Source of the DNA: Propionibacteriales bacterium | Lineage (GTDB): Bacteria; Actinomycetota; Actinomycetes; Propionibacteriales; Nocardioidaceae | Assembly: GCA_025929075.1 (NCBI GenBank) | Contig: JAICMS010000013.1 | Coordinates: forward strand, 1-33,217 | Length of the DNA: 33,217 nt | Direction: 5' to 3' | Shown: positions 1 through 7,751 of the stretch, in pieces | Numbering within the stretch: the stretch's first letter is position 1 | Layout: the number at the start of each line of letters is the position of its first letter | The notes under the pieces: model-generated | The model's database searches: none | What the model saw: only the letters and a program-made list of their open reading frames with translations | What the model was told of the DNA's origin: nothing | Translations under genes and position numbers: made by a program

Positions 1-51
1 ACCACAACGCTTCTGCTCGCGTCGGCCGGGAGGGCGGCCACCGGCGCGCCG

Positions 52-405
52 TCAGACGTTGAACCCGAGGGCCCGTAACATCTCGCGCCCGTCATCGGTG
101 ATCTTGTCCGGGCCCCAGGGCGGCATCCAGACCCAGTTGATGACGAAGTCGTTGACAAGCCCTTCCAGCGCGGTCCGGGTCTGGTCCTCGATGATGTCGG
201 TGAGGGGACAGGCGGCCGAGGTCAGCGTCATGTCGATGACCGCTGTCGCCGAGTCGTCCACCGTGACGCCGTAGACCAGGCCGAGGTCGACGACGTTGAT
301 GCCGAGCTCAGGGTCGACGACGTCCTTCATCGCCTCGAGCACGTCGTCCTGGCTCACGGTGGCGGTGCCGAGCGGGGTTCCTTGCTCCGACGGCTGCTGG
401 CTCAT
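52..405 (-). CDS. sufT: SufT-like MIP18/DUF59 metal-sulfur cluster assembly factor
   Basis: A 117-residue protein of the MIP18 (DUF59, PaaD-like) family, whose members assist maturation or delivery of iron-sulfur clusters. Visible family marks are DPELGINVVDLGLVYG at residues 31-46 and the conserved cysteine C66 in TSAACPLTD. The C-terminus WMPPWGPDKITDDGR is typical of actinobacterial members. The ATG at 403-405 overlaps the sufU stop in an ATGA junction, which fixes the start; an in-frame upstream extension inside sufU has no family similarity. It is the last gene of the suf operon, matching Rv1466 in M. tuberculosis by position. The exact step (carrier or targeting factor) is inferred from the family, not visible here. 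Confidence 0.93.
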   Translation of the reverse strand: MSQQPSEQGTPLGTATVSQDDVLEAMKDVVDPELGINVVDLGLVYGVTVDDSATAVIDMTLTSAACPLTDIIEDQTRTALEGLVNDFVINWVWMPPWGPDKITDDGREMLRALGFNV

Positions 406-854
406 TGCTGCTCGCTTTCTCCGGCGACGACCCTGGCCGTCGCGTCCTTCCAGGCCATCCACCCGAGCAGGGCGCACTTCACCCTGGCCGGGAACTTCGC
501 AACGCCACTCAAGGCGACGGCGTCGCCCAGCACGTCCTCGTCGGCCGAGACGGCGCCCCGGCCCTCCATCAGGGCCATGAACTCGTCGCTCACCCTCATC
601 GCGACGTCGACCGGACGCCCGATCAGCAGGTCGCACATGACCGAGGTCGAGGCCTTGGAGATCGCGCAACCTTCAGCGGCATAGGAGACGTCGTCGACGA
701 CTCCGTCGCCCAACCGCACCCGCAGCGTGACCTCGTCGCCACACGTGGGGTTGACGTGGTGGACCTCCGCGCCGAACGGCACCCGCAGTCCGCAGTGGTG
801 AGGTGCCCGGGCGTGGTCGAGGATGATCTCCTGATACAGGGTGTCAAGATCCAT
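402..854 (-). CDS. sufU: SufU-type iron-sulfur cluster assembly / sulfur-transfer protein
   Basis: A 150-residue SufU. In Gram-positive bacteria SufU is a zinc protein that accepts persulfide sulfur from SufS and passes it to the SufBCD scaffold. The three conserved cysteines are present: C38 in NPTCGD, C63 in AEGCAIS and C127 in RVKCALLGW, with the neighbouring D40 that supplies a ligand in this family. Length is normal. The ATG at 852-854 lies two bases after the sufS stop, and the 3' end overlaps the sufT-like start by four bases, so SufS, SufU and SufT are probably translationally coupled. Confusion with IscU is unlikely given the operon and the SufU-type spacing between the second and third cysteines. 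Confidence 0.96.
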   Translation of the reverse strand: MDLDTLYQEIILDHARAPHHCGLRVPFGAEVHHVNPTCGDEVTLRVRLGDGVVDDVSYAAEGCAISKASTSVMCDLLIGRPVDVAMRVSDEFMALMEGRGAVSADEDVLGDAVALSGVAKFPARVKCALLGWMAWKDATARVVAGESEQQ

Positions 855-856
855 GG

Positions 857-2161
857 CTAGCCGACCCCGAAGAACCGGATCGTCCGGTCGAGCGCGTCGA
901 TCAATCTGTCGACTTCTTCGTCGGTGTTGTACAGGTAGAACGAGGCGCGGGCCGTCGACTGCAGCCCGAACCTGGCGTGCGCGGGCTTCGCGCAGTGGTG
1001 ACCGGCTCTGATTTCCACACCCACGGAGTCCAGCACCTGCGCGACGTCATGCGGGTGCACTCCGTCGACCACGAAGCTGATCGCCCCACCGCGGTCGACG
1101 GCGCTCGTCGGACCGACGACACGGACCTCGGTCAGCTCCGCGAGCCGAGTCAGTGCGTAGTCGGTCAACCGGCGCTCGTGGTGAGCGACCGCATCCATTC
1201 CGAGCGCCGACAGGTAGTCGACCGCAGCCCCCAGCCCGACTGCCTGGGCGATCGGGGGGGTGCCTGCCTCGAACTTGTGTGGAATCGGCGCGTACGTCGA
1301 CCGCTCCATCGACACCGACTCGATCATCGAGCCGCCGCCGAGGAACGGCGGCAGCTCTTCCAACAACTCTGCACGACCCCAGAGCACGCCGATGCCGGTC
1401 GGACCGCACATCTTGTGGCCGGTGAACGCCATCAGGTCGGCACCCAGCGCAGCGACGTCGACCGGCAGCTGGGGTACCGCCTGCGAGGCGTCGACGACCA
1501 TCAGCGCGCCCACCTCATGGGCCCGTCGGGCGATGTCAGCAACCGGATTGACCGTGCCGAGCAGGTTCGAGACCCACACCAGCGACACGACCCGGGTGCG
1601 CTCTGTGATCAGCGCATCGATCGATGACAGGTCGAGCCGGCCGTCGCCGGTGAGCCCGAACCACCGCAGGGTTGCGCCGGTCCGCTGGGCCAGCAGCTGC
1701 CAGGGAACGATGTTGCTGTGGTGCTCCATCTCCGAGATCACGATCTCGTCGCCTGGGCCGATGGGTCGGGTCCGGCCGCCCGCCGTACCCAGCGTCGAGG
1801 CCACCAGGTTGAGCGCCTCCGTCGAGTTCTTCGTGAAGACCACCTCGGCGGGCGATGCGGCACCGATGAACCCGGCGACCTTCGATCGGGCTCCCTCGTA
1901 GGCGTCCGTCGCCTCGGCCCCCAGTTGATGCACTGCCCGCGCGACGTTGGCGTTGTGCAGCCGGTAGTGCTCGGAGAGCGCGTCGAGGACCTGCACCGGC
2001 TTTTGCGAGGTGTTGGCGCTGTCGAGGTAGGCGAGCAGCCGCCCGTCGGCGAGTCGCCGGCCCAGGATCGGGAAATCAGCGCGCACCGCTGCGACGTCGA
2101 GAGACCCCGCATTGTCGGCGGACCTGCCGACGACACCGGCTCGCTCGGTCGCGGTGGACAT
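857..2161 (-). CDS. sufS: Cysteine desulfurase SufS
   Basis: A 434-residue PLP-dependent class V aminotransferase-fold enzyme that removes sulfur from L-cysteine, giving alanine and an enzyme persulfide. Visible residues are the cofactor lysine K250 in TGHKMCGPTGIG, D224 in VVDASQAVPQ, EMEHHSN at 144-150 and the persulfide cysteine C390 in RAGHHCAKP. The sequence around C390 is the group II (SufS) type. The first 25 residues are a variable extension. The ATG shares one base with the sufC stop (TGATG), which supports the start and suggests coupled translation. The downstream partner is SufU, as expected for a SufS-SufU pair. Confidence 0.97.
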   Translation of the reverse strand: MSTATERAGVVGRSADNAGSLDVAAVRADFPILGRRLADGRLLAYLDSANTSQKPVQVLDALSEHYRLHNANVARAVHQLGAEATDAYEGARSKVAGFIGAASPAEVVFTKNSTEALNLVASTLGTAGGRTRPIGPGDEIVISEMEHHSNIVPWQLLAQRTGATLRWFGLTGDGRLDLSSIDALITERTRVVSLVWVSNLLGTVNPVADIARRAHEVGALMVVDASQAVPQLPVDVAALGADLMAFTGHKMCGPTGIGVLWGRAELLEELPPFLGGGSMIESVSMERSTYAPIPHKFEAGTPPIAQAVGLGAAVDYLSALGMDAVAHHERRLTDYALTRLAELTEVRVVGPTSAVDRGGAISFVVDGVHPHDVAQVLDSVGVEIRAGHHCAKPAHARFGLQSTARASFYLYNTDEEVDRLIDALDRTIRFFGVG

Positions 2162-2922
2162 CAGGATGCAGCCCCCTGCAGATACCTGTCGTAGCCCTCG
2201 GCCTCCAGCCGCTCGGCCAGCTCCGGTCCGCCCTGCTCGGCGATCCGACCGGCGACGAAGACATGGACGAAGTCCGGCGTGATGTAGCGCAAAATCCTCG
2301 TGTAGTGGGTGATCAGCAACACCGCACGATCGCCCTGGTCGCGGAACCGATTGACCCCCTCCGCGACAATTTTCAACGCGTCGATGTCGAGCCCGGAGTC
2401 GGTCTCGTCGAGGATCGCAAGCTGCGGGTTCAACAGCTCCAGCTGGACGATCTCGTGCCGCTTCTTCTCACCGCCAGAGAACCCCTCGTTCACGTTGCGC
2501 TGGGCGAAGTCGCGGTCCATCTTGACGCTGTCCAGCGCGGAGTTCACGTCCTTGGCCCAGGTCCGCAGCTTCGGCGCTTCACCCGACAGCGCCGTCTTCG
2601 CCGTCCGCAGGAAGTTCGACACCGACACCCCAGGGACCTCGACCGGGTACTGCATGGCCAGGAAGAGGCCGGCCCTGGCCCGCTCGTCGACCTTCATCGA
2701 CAGCACGTCGACGCCGTCGAGTGTCACCGAGCCCGACGTCACGGTGTACTTCGGGTGCCCCGCGATCGAGTACGCAAGGGTGGACTTACCGGAGCCGTTC
2801 GGGCCCATGATCGCGTGCGTCTGGCCCGATCGAATCGTCAGGTCGACACCGTTGAGGATCGGCTTCTGCCCATCTTCCGTGGTGACCGCAACGTGCAGGT
2901 CCTTGATCTCAAGGGTTGCCAT
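2161..2922 (-). CDS. sufC: Fe-S cluster assembly ATPase SufC
   Basis: A 253-residue soluble ABC ATPase that works with SufB and SufD as the scaffold on which clusters are built. It shows Walker A GPNGSGKST at about 40-48, the SufC-type signature FSGGEKKR at 148-155, and a Walker B followed by LDETDSGLD around 167-179. Both the signature and the LDETDSGLD stretch are diagnostic for SufC against ordinary transporter ATPases. There are no membrane segments. The ATG at 2920-2922 has an AAGG-type ribosome site about six bases upstream. A 48-base gap separates it from the ferredoxin gene, the widest spacing within this part of the operon apart from sufB-sufD. Confidence 0.97.
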   Translation of the reverse strand: MATLEIKDLHVAVTTEDGQKPILNGVDLTIRSGQTHAIMGPNGSGKSTLAYSIAGHPKYTVTSGSVTLDGVDVLSMKVDERARAGLFLAMQYPVEVPGVSVSNFLRTAKTALSGEAPKLRTWAKDVNSALDSVKMDRDFAQRNVNEGFSGGEKKRHEIVQLELLNPQLAILDETDSGLDIDALKIVAEGVNRFRDQGDRAVLLITHYTRILRYITPDFVHVFVAGRIAEQGGPELAERLEAEGYDRYLQGAAS

Positions 2923-2970
2923 TTGTCGCCTTCTGCCTCGCCGTCCAGTGGTGGGTTGGTCGTTGGTGGG

Positions 2971-3309
2971 TCAGTCGATGTCGTAAGGGTTGTGTACGTC
3001 GACGAGCACGGCCCCGTCGTCCACCCGGACGGGGTAGACGTCGACGGGCTCGGTGGCCGGCAGCCCGGTCGGCTTCCCGGTGCGAAGGTCGAACCGGGAT
3101 CCGTGGAGCCAGCACTCGATCTGGCAGCCGTCGGCGTCGACGTCTCCCTCACTGAGCGGGATCTCCATGTGGGAGCACTCGTCGCGGATCGCGAATACCT
3201 CGTCGGGAGTCCGCACCACCGCCACCTCGACGCCGTCGACGTCGAAGGCCGCCACGTCGCCGACCTCGATCTCCTCGAGGTCGCAAAGCTTGGCGAAGCC
3301 GCCGGTCAT
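2971..3309 (-). CDS. Rieske-type 2Fe-2S ferredoxin embedded in the suf operon
   Basis: A 112-residue soluble Rieske-fold protein, like the ferredoxin subunits of non-heme iron oxygenases. The cluster motif is C45-S-H47 followed by C66-W-L-H69, that is CxH then CxxH, which would hold a 2Fe-2S cluster with two Cys and two His. It lacks the extra disulfide cysteines of the high-potential respiratory Rieske proteins. An additional C62 sits just before the second half-motif. The ATG overlaps the sufD stop by four bases (ATGA, 3306-3309), so it is a true operon member. Such ferredoxins are recurrent in actinobacterial suf operons; an electron-supply role in cluster assembly is inference. Confidence 0.93.
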   Translation of the reverse strand: MTGGFAKLCDLEEIEVGDVAAFDVDGVEVAVVRTPDEVFAIRDECSHMEIPLSEGDVDADGCQIECWLHGSRFDLRTGKPTGLPATEPVDVYPVRVDDGAVLVDVHNPYDID

Positions 3310-4508
3310 CGCCCCGCCGCCTGCGCGCGCTGCACGGCCGCGGGATCGCCGGCGAGCTCCCGCTCGAGCGCGGCCATCAGCCGCTCCTCCACCTCGCCGA
3401 CGCCGATTCGGCGGACGATGTCGGCGAAGAAGCCGTGCACCACCAGCCGCCGCGCCTCGTCCTCACTGATCCCCCGCGACTGCAGGTAGAACAGCTGCTC
3501 GTCGTCGAACCGGCCGGTCGCCGAGGCGTGGCCGGCGCCCCGGATCTCGCCGGTCTCGATCTCGAGGTTGGGCACTGAGTCGGCCCGACAGCCGTCGGTG
3601 AGGACGAGGTTGCGGTTGGTCTCGAAGGTCTCGATGCCCTCTGCGACTTTGCGGATCAGCACGTCACCGACCCAGACCGAGTGGGCGCCTTCGCCCTGGA
3701 GACCGCCCTTGTAGACCGCATGACTGGCCGTGTGCGGCTGGTTGTGGTCGACGAAGAGCCGGTGCTCGATGTGCTGGCCGGCGTCGACGAAGTAGACGCC
3801 GTACATCTCAAGCTGGCCGCCCGGCGCGTCGTACTCGACGTTCTCGACGATGCGGACCACGTCACCGCCCAGCGACACCTGGAAGGACCGCACGACCGCG
3901 TCGCGGCCGATCCTGGTGTTGATCTGGCCCAGGTGCACAGCGTCGTCGTCCCACAGCTGCAGCGACACCAGCTCGACGTTCGCTCCGGCTCCGACCAGCA
4001 CCGACGTCGTCGCCGCGTAGCGGGCGCTGCCGGTGTGCTCGAAGACAACGGTCCCGTCGGCGTGGTCGCCGATCCGAAGCAGGACATGCGCCCACGCCGT
4101 CTCGTCCACCGAAGCTCCGGTCAGCCGGATCACCAGCGGGCTGTCGAGGACAGCACCGGCGGGCACGTCGACGAGCACGACTCGGTCCGCGTTGACGACC
4201 GCCAAAGCGGCGGGCCGATCGGTCGGCCGCATCTCGCCGAGCTCCCTTGCGTCCGCCGCGGAGATCTCGGAAACGGTCACCTGTGGCGGTACCTCGGCCT
4301 CCCACTTGAGCCGGTCGCCGGAAGGCTCGCCGTCGAGCAGCCCGCGCAGCCGTTTCAGCGGCGTGAACCGCCAGACCTCCTCCAGCCCACTGGGCTTCGG
4401 GTGGACGGCGACGTCGTAGGACGGAACCGGATGCAGATGGCTCTCGACGGCCTCAGCGGCCGCGGCGACGTTCGGTGCAGGTGTCACGATCTCGCTCTCT
4501 TGACGCAC
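3306..4508 (-). CDS. sufD: Fe-S cluster assembly protein SufD
   Basis: A SufD of about 400 residues, the SufB paralogue in the SufBC2D scaffold. N-terminal EEVWRFTPLKRLRGL and the C-terminal [20 protein letters not shown] (shared in similar form with SufB) identify the family; the middle is the right-handed beta-helix type with several VxLVSLQLW-like strands. The GTG at 4506-4508 is taken as start, but no clear ribosome site precedes it. A second in-frame GTG seven codons later (4485-4487) has a GAGAG stretch at better spacing and could be the true start. It lies 49 bases after sufB and overlaps the ferredoxin gene by four bases. Confidence 0.95.
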   Translation of the reverse strand: MRQESEIVTPAPNVAAAAEAVESHLHPVPSYDVAVHPKPSGLEEVWRFTPLKRLRGLLDGEPSGDRLKWEAEVPPQVTVSEISAADARELGEMRPTDRPAALAVVNADRVVLVDVPAGAVLDSPLVIRLTGASVDETAWAHVLLRIGDHADGTVVFEHTGSARYAATTSVLVGAGANVELVSLQLWDDDAVHLGQINTRIGRDAVVRSFQVSLGGDVVRIVENVEYDAPGGQLEMYGVYFVDAGQHIEHRLFVDHNQPHTASHAVYKGGLQGEGAHSVWVGDVLIRKVAEGIETFETNRNLVLTDGCRADSVPNLEIETGEIRGAGHASATGRFDDEQLFYLQSRGISEDEARRLVVHGFFADIVRRIGVGEVEERLMAALERELAGDPAAVQRAQAAGR

Positions 4509-4557
4509 TTCGACGATGGGGACGGCGACGGCCAGCCGAACCGTTCGGCCGGATCGG

Positions 4558-5976
4558 TTAGCCGACGGCGCCCTCCATTTGCATCTCGATCAGCCGGTTG
4601 AGCTCGAGGGCGTACTCCATCGGCAGCTCCCTGGCGATCGGCTCGATGAACCCACGGACGATCATCGCCATCGCCTCTTCTTCGGTGAGGCCACGGCTCT
4701 GCAGGTAGAACAGCTGGTCCTCGCTGACCTTGGAGACGGTCGCCTCGTGGCCCATCGAGACGTCGTCCTCGCGTACGTCGACGTACGGGTAGGTGTCGCT
4801 GCGACTGATCGTGTCGACGAGTAGCGCGTCACAACGGACGGTGCTGGCGCTGTGGTGGGCGCCGGCGTTGACCTGGACGAGGCCGCGGTACGACGTCCTA
4901 CCTCCGCCGCGGGCGACCGACTTCGACACGATCGAGCTCTTGGTGTTCGGCGCCGCGTGCACCATCTTGGCGCCGGCGTCCTGGTGCTGGCCCTCGCCGG
5001 AGAACGCGATCGACAGCGTCTCTCCCTTGGCGTGCTCGCCGAGCAGGTAGACAGCCGGGTACTTCATCGTCACCTTGGAGCCGATGTTGCCGTCGACCCA
5101 CTCCATCGTGGCGCCGGCCTCACACGTTGCCCGCTTCGTGACCAGGTTGTAGACGTTGTTGGACCAGTTCTGGATCGTGGTGTAGCGGCAGCGGCCGCCC
5201 TTCTTCACGATGATCTCCACCACCGCAGAGTGCAGGGAGTCCGAGCTGTAGATGGGCGCGGTGCAGCCCTCGACGTAGTGCACGTAGGCACCCTCGTCGA
5301 CGATGATCAGCGTCCGCTCGAACTGACCCATGTTCTCTGTGTTGATCCGGAAGTAGGCCTGCAGCGGGATCTCGACGCGGACGCCCGGGGGGACGTAGAC
5401 GAACGAGCCGCCGGACCACACCGAGGTGTTCAGCGAGGCGAACTTGTTGTCGCCGACGGGGATCACCGAGCCGAAGTACTCGCGGAAGATGTCCTCGTGC
5501 TCGCGCAGGCCCGTATCGGTGTCGAGGAACAGAACCCCCTGCTCCTCCAGGTCGTCGCGGATCTTGTGGTAGACGACCTCGCTTTCGTACTGAGCGGCGA
5601 CGCCCGCGACGAGGCGCTGCTTCTCGGCCTCGGGGATGCCGAGCCGGTCATAGGTGTTCTTGATGTCGTCGGGCAGCTCTTCCCAGCTCGCCGCCTGCTT
5701 CTCGGTCGAGCGGACGAAGTACTTGATGTTGTCGAAGTCGATGTCGCTGAGGTCGGCACCCCACGTCGGGAGCGGCTTGCGACGGAAGAGCTTGAGGCCC
5801 TTCAGCCGCCGCTCGAGCATCCACTCCGGCTCGTGCTTGGCAGCGGAGATGCCTCGCACGACCTCCTCGTCGAGCCCGCGCTTGGCGGTCGCTCCGGCCA
5901 CGTCGGCGTCGGACCAGCCGTACTCGTACCGACCGATACCGGCCAGGCCAGGGTTCAGTTCCTCGATCGAGGTCAT
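4558..5976 (-). CDS. sufB: Fe-S cluster assembly scaffold SufB
   Basis: A 472-residue SufB, the main scaffold on which nascent clusters form. It opens with [20 protein letters not shown], followed by the conserved [16 protein letters not shown] and [18 protein letters not shown]. The beta-helix core contains [31 protein letters not shown] and the conserved [15 protein letters not shown]; the end has [16 protein letters not shown]. No intein is present, unlike some mycobacterial SufB genes. The ATG at 5974-5976 has GGGAGGA seven bases upstream and shares one base with the sufR stop. An upstream in-frame extension overlaps sufR and is rejected. Confidence 0.97.
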   Translation of the reverse strand: MTSIEELNPGLAGIGRYEYGWSDADVAGATAKRGLDEEVVRGISAAKHEPEWMLERRLKGLKLFRRKPLPTWGADLSDIDFDNIKYFVRSTEKQAASWEELPDDIKNTYDRLGIPEAEKQRLVAGVAAQYESEVVYHKIRDDLEEQGVLFLDTDTGLREHEDIFREYFGSVIPVGDNKFASLNTSVWSGGSFVYVPPGVRVEIPLQAYFRINTENMGQFERTLIIVDEGAYVHYVEGCTAPIYSSDSLHSAVVEIIVKKGGRCRYTTIQNWSNNVYNLVTKRATCEAGATMEWVDGNIGSKVTMKYPAVYLLGEHAKGETLSIAFSGEGQHQDAGAKMVHAAPNTKSSIVSKSVARGGGRTSYRGLVQVNAGAHHSASTVRCDALLVDTISRSDTYPYVDVREDDVSMGHEATVSKVSEDQLFYLQSRGLTEEEAMAMIVRGFIEPIARELPMEYALELNRLIEMQMEGAVG

Positions 5977-6734
5977 CAGATGGTCCTCCCAACAGGGCTT
6001 TGGACAGAGGTGGACAAGACGTCGGGGCGACGGCGCCGCCCCTCGGCGGCGATCACCGGATCGGGCACGTTCGTGGTGCACACGCCGTCTCCGTGTGCGA
6101 TGGTGGCCAGCCGCTGGACGTGTCGCCCGAGCAGCCTGGAAAAGACTTCGGTCTCCGCCTCGCACAACTGCGGGAACTCGGCGGCCACGTGTGCGACCGG
6201 GCAGTGGTGCTGGCACAGCTGGTCGCCGACCGGGGCTGTGCGCACTGATGCTGCGTACCCGTCCGCGCTCAGGGCAACCGCCAGCGCCCGGACGCGGTCA
6301 GCAGGGTCCACGCCTCGCAGCGTCTCGGTATAGCGCTCCTCGAGCTCGCCCGTGCGACGCCGGGCGAACTCTGCCACGGCTTCCGGGCCCGCGGCGTCGG
6401 CGAGGTAGTGCAGCGCACTGGCTGCCAGATCGTCGTACGCCTGGTGGAACCGATGACGTCCTGAGTCGGTCAGGGAGAAGGTCTTGGCCGGCCGCCCCCG
6501 GCCACGGGCGCCGTAGGTACGTGGCTCGCGAGCCTCTACGAGCCCGTCGGCAACGAGGTTGTCGAGATGGCGCCGGACGGCGGCAGGAGTGAGGTCGAGC
6601 CGGTCGGCGAGCGCCGCAGCGGTCGACGGGCCGTCGGCCAGGATCGACTGCACAACCCGCTGCCGGGTGGGGTCGATCGTGCCGGCACCCCGCTCGACGG
6701 CATGCCGAGCTGATCGGGACCGTACTGATTTCAC
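5976..6734 (-). CDS. sufR: SufR, Fe-S-sensing repressor of the suf operon
   Basis: A 252-residue winged-helix regulator. Residues 21-90 form the DNA-binding part ([46 protein letters not shown]). Four cysteines at 174, 178, 191 and 219 (C-x3-C-x12-C-x27-C) follow the pattern of SufR proteins, where they hold an iron-sulfur cluster and let the protein repress suf when clusters are plentiful. The GTG at 6732-6734 is chosen because the predicted transcript starts there. As first gene of the operon it should be autoregulated; a palindrome covers its start codon and -10. The family is certain; the cluster in this protein is inferred from the cysteines. Confidence 0.95.
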   Translation of the reverse strand: MKSVRSRSARHAVERGAGTIDPTRQRVVQSILADGPSTAAALADRLDLTPAAVRRHLDNLVADGLVEAREPRTYGARGRGRPAKTFSLTDSGRHRFHQAYDDLAASALHYLADAAGPEAVAEFARRRTGELEERYTETLRGVDPADRVRALAVALSADGYAASVRTAPVGDQLCQHHCPVAHVAAEFPQLCEAETEVFSRLLGRHVQRLATIAHGDGVCTTNVPDPVIAAEGRRRRPDVLSTSVQSPVGRTI

Positions 6735-6746
6735 AACACCATTGTG
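6732..6746. promoter_or_regulatory. Candidate SufR operator: CACAA-N5-TTGTG palindrome
   Basis: A perfect inverted repeat CACAA-CACCA-TTGTG covers the sufR start codon and most of the -10. A second register, ACAC-CATT-GTGT at 6736-6747, overlaps it. SufR proteins are known to bind short inverted repeats of related type in their own promoter. The position would block RNA polymerase directly. Binding itself is inference. Confidence 0.6.
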
Positions 6747-6769
6747 TCGTAATTGGACGGCCGCTTCAA
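6734..6769 (-). promoter_or_regulatory. Leaderless promoter of the sufR-suf operon
   Basis: Read on the minus strand: TTGAAG (6764-6769), a 17-base spacer, CACAAT (6741-6746), then six bases and the sufR GTG. The expected transcript start, seven bases after the -10, is the G of the start codon, so the mRNA would be leaderless. Both hexamers match the housekeeping consensus at four of six positions. No ribosome site exists upstream of sufR, which fits. Confidence 0.7.
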
Positions 6770-6812
6770 AGCCGGGGGGTCAGCGCGCCGAAGTCCCCGT
6801 GTCGCCGGAACC

Positions 6813-6818
6813 TAGGAT
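6813..6818 (+). promoter_or_regulatory. -10 element of a leaderless promoter for the ABC exporter
   Basis: TAGGAT lies exactly six bases before the GTG at 6825, so the predicted transcript start is the start codon. No ribosome site lies between. The -35 region is weak (near 6789-6795). The divergent sufR promoter is only about 45 bases away, so the two may influence each other. Confidence 0.55.
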
Positions 6819-6824
6819 CGCATC

Positions 6825-7751
6825 GTGAGCAGCCACCCTGTCGAGGTCTGCGACCTCGTCATGCGGTACGGCGACCGGACCGCCGTCGACGGCCTGACTC
6901 TGACGGTCCATGCCGGCACCATAGCCGCCGTCCTAGGCCCCAACGGCGCGGGCAAGACCACCACGATCGAGACGTGCGAGGGATACCGCCGACCACAGTC
7001 AGGCACGGTGCGCGTCTTGGGGCTCGACCCGGTACGCCAGCACCGCGAGCTGGCTCCCAGAGTCGGCGTGATGTTGCAGTCCGGCGGTGCCTGGTCCGCC
7101 ATCCGCGCTGAGGAGATGCTGCGCTACGTCGCCTCTCTGCACGCGGACCCGGTCCCGGTCCCCCTCCTCATCGACCGGTTGGGGCTCGACAGCTGTGGCA
7201 GGACGCCGTACCGCCGGCTCAGCGGTGGCCAGCAGCAACGCCTGCGGCTGGCGATGGCGGTCGTCGGCCGCCCCGAGCTTCTCTTCCTCGACGAGCCGAG
7301 CGCCGGGCTTGACCCTCAGTCGCGCAAGGCAGCCTGGGACCTCGTCGAGGACCTCGCCCGAGATGGCGTCACCATTGTGATGACCACCCACTACATGGAG
7401 GAAGCCGAGCGCCTCGCCGACATGGTCCACGTCATCGACCACGGGCGCGTGCTCGTGTCCGGCACGCCGGCCGAGCTGACCTCCACCGGTGCTCGGAACA
7501 CGATTCGCTTCCATGCCCGCGCCGGGCTCGACACCACTGCTCTCTCCGACGCGCTGCCTCCGGGCTATGTCGTCGTCGAGGCGATCGCCGGCACCTACCG
7601 CGTCGACGGTGACGTGACGCCTCACACGCTCGCGACCGTGACGTCCTGGTGCGCCGCCCAGGGAGTGATGCCTGACGACCTCGCGGTGGAGAAGCACACG
7701 CTGGAGGACGTCTTCCTCGAGCTGACCGGCAGGGACATCCGCCATGAGTGA
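6825..7751 (+). CDS. ABC exporter ATP-binding protein, DrrA-like
   Basis: A 308-residue ABC ATPase. Walker A GPNGAGKT is at 38-45, the signature LSGGQQQRLR at 132-141, Walker B LLFLDEPSAGLDP at 152-164, and the switch histidine in MTTHYMEEAERLAD. After the nucleotide-binding domain there is a C-terminal domain of about 80 residues ending EDVFLELTGRDIR, the arrangement of DrrA-type drug or lipid exporters. The start is GTG, supported by the leaderless -10. The gene overlaps the permease by eight bases. A DrrAB pair beside ctaA and sufR is conserved in actinobacteria (Rv1456c-Rv1458c region); the substrate is unknown, and a link to heme A or cytochrome oxidase assembly is only a guess from position. 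Confidence 0.9.
   Translation: MSSHPVEVCDLVMRYGDRTAVDGLTLTVHAGTIAAVLGPNGAGKTTTIETCEGYRRPQSGTVRVLGLDPVRQHRELAPRVGVMLQSGGAWSAIRAEEMLRYVASLHADPVPVPLLIDRLGLDSCGRTPYRRLSGGQQQRLRLAMAVVGRPELLFLDEPSAGLDPQSRKAAWDLVEDLARDGVTIVMTTHYMEEAERLADMVHVIDHGRVLVSGTPAELTSTGARNTIRFHARAGLDTTALSDALPPGYVVVEAIAGTYRVDGDVTPHTLATVTSWCAAQGVMPDDLAVEKHTLEDVFLELTGRDIRHE

Noticed and set aside
24-39. GGCCG-N6-CGGCC hairpin downstream of the suf operon as terminator
   Set aside because: Only five base pairs in very GC-rich sequence, and the window edge prevents judging the context.
2944-2970. GGTGGGT direct repeats before the ferredoxin stop as a repeat element
   Set aside because: Seven-base imperfect repeats in a 48-base GT-rich spacer are expected by chance.
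4536-4548. CCGAA-CCG-TTCGG as a transcription terminator between sufB and sufD
   Set aside because: Too short a stem and inside an operon whose other genes clearly belong together; kept only as a low-interest remark.
4852-6333. Long plus-strand ORF opposite sufB and sufR
   Set aside because: Shadow of sufB; composition dominated by Val, Arg, Asp and Gly without domain signs.
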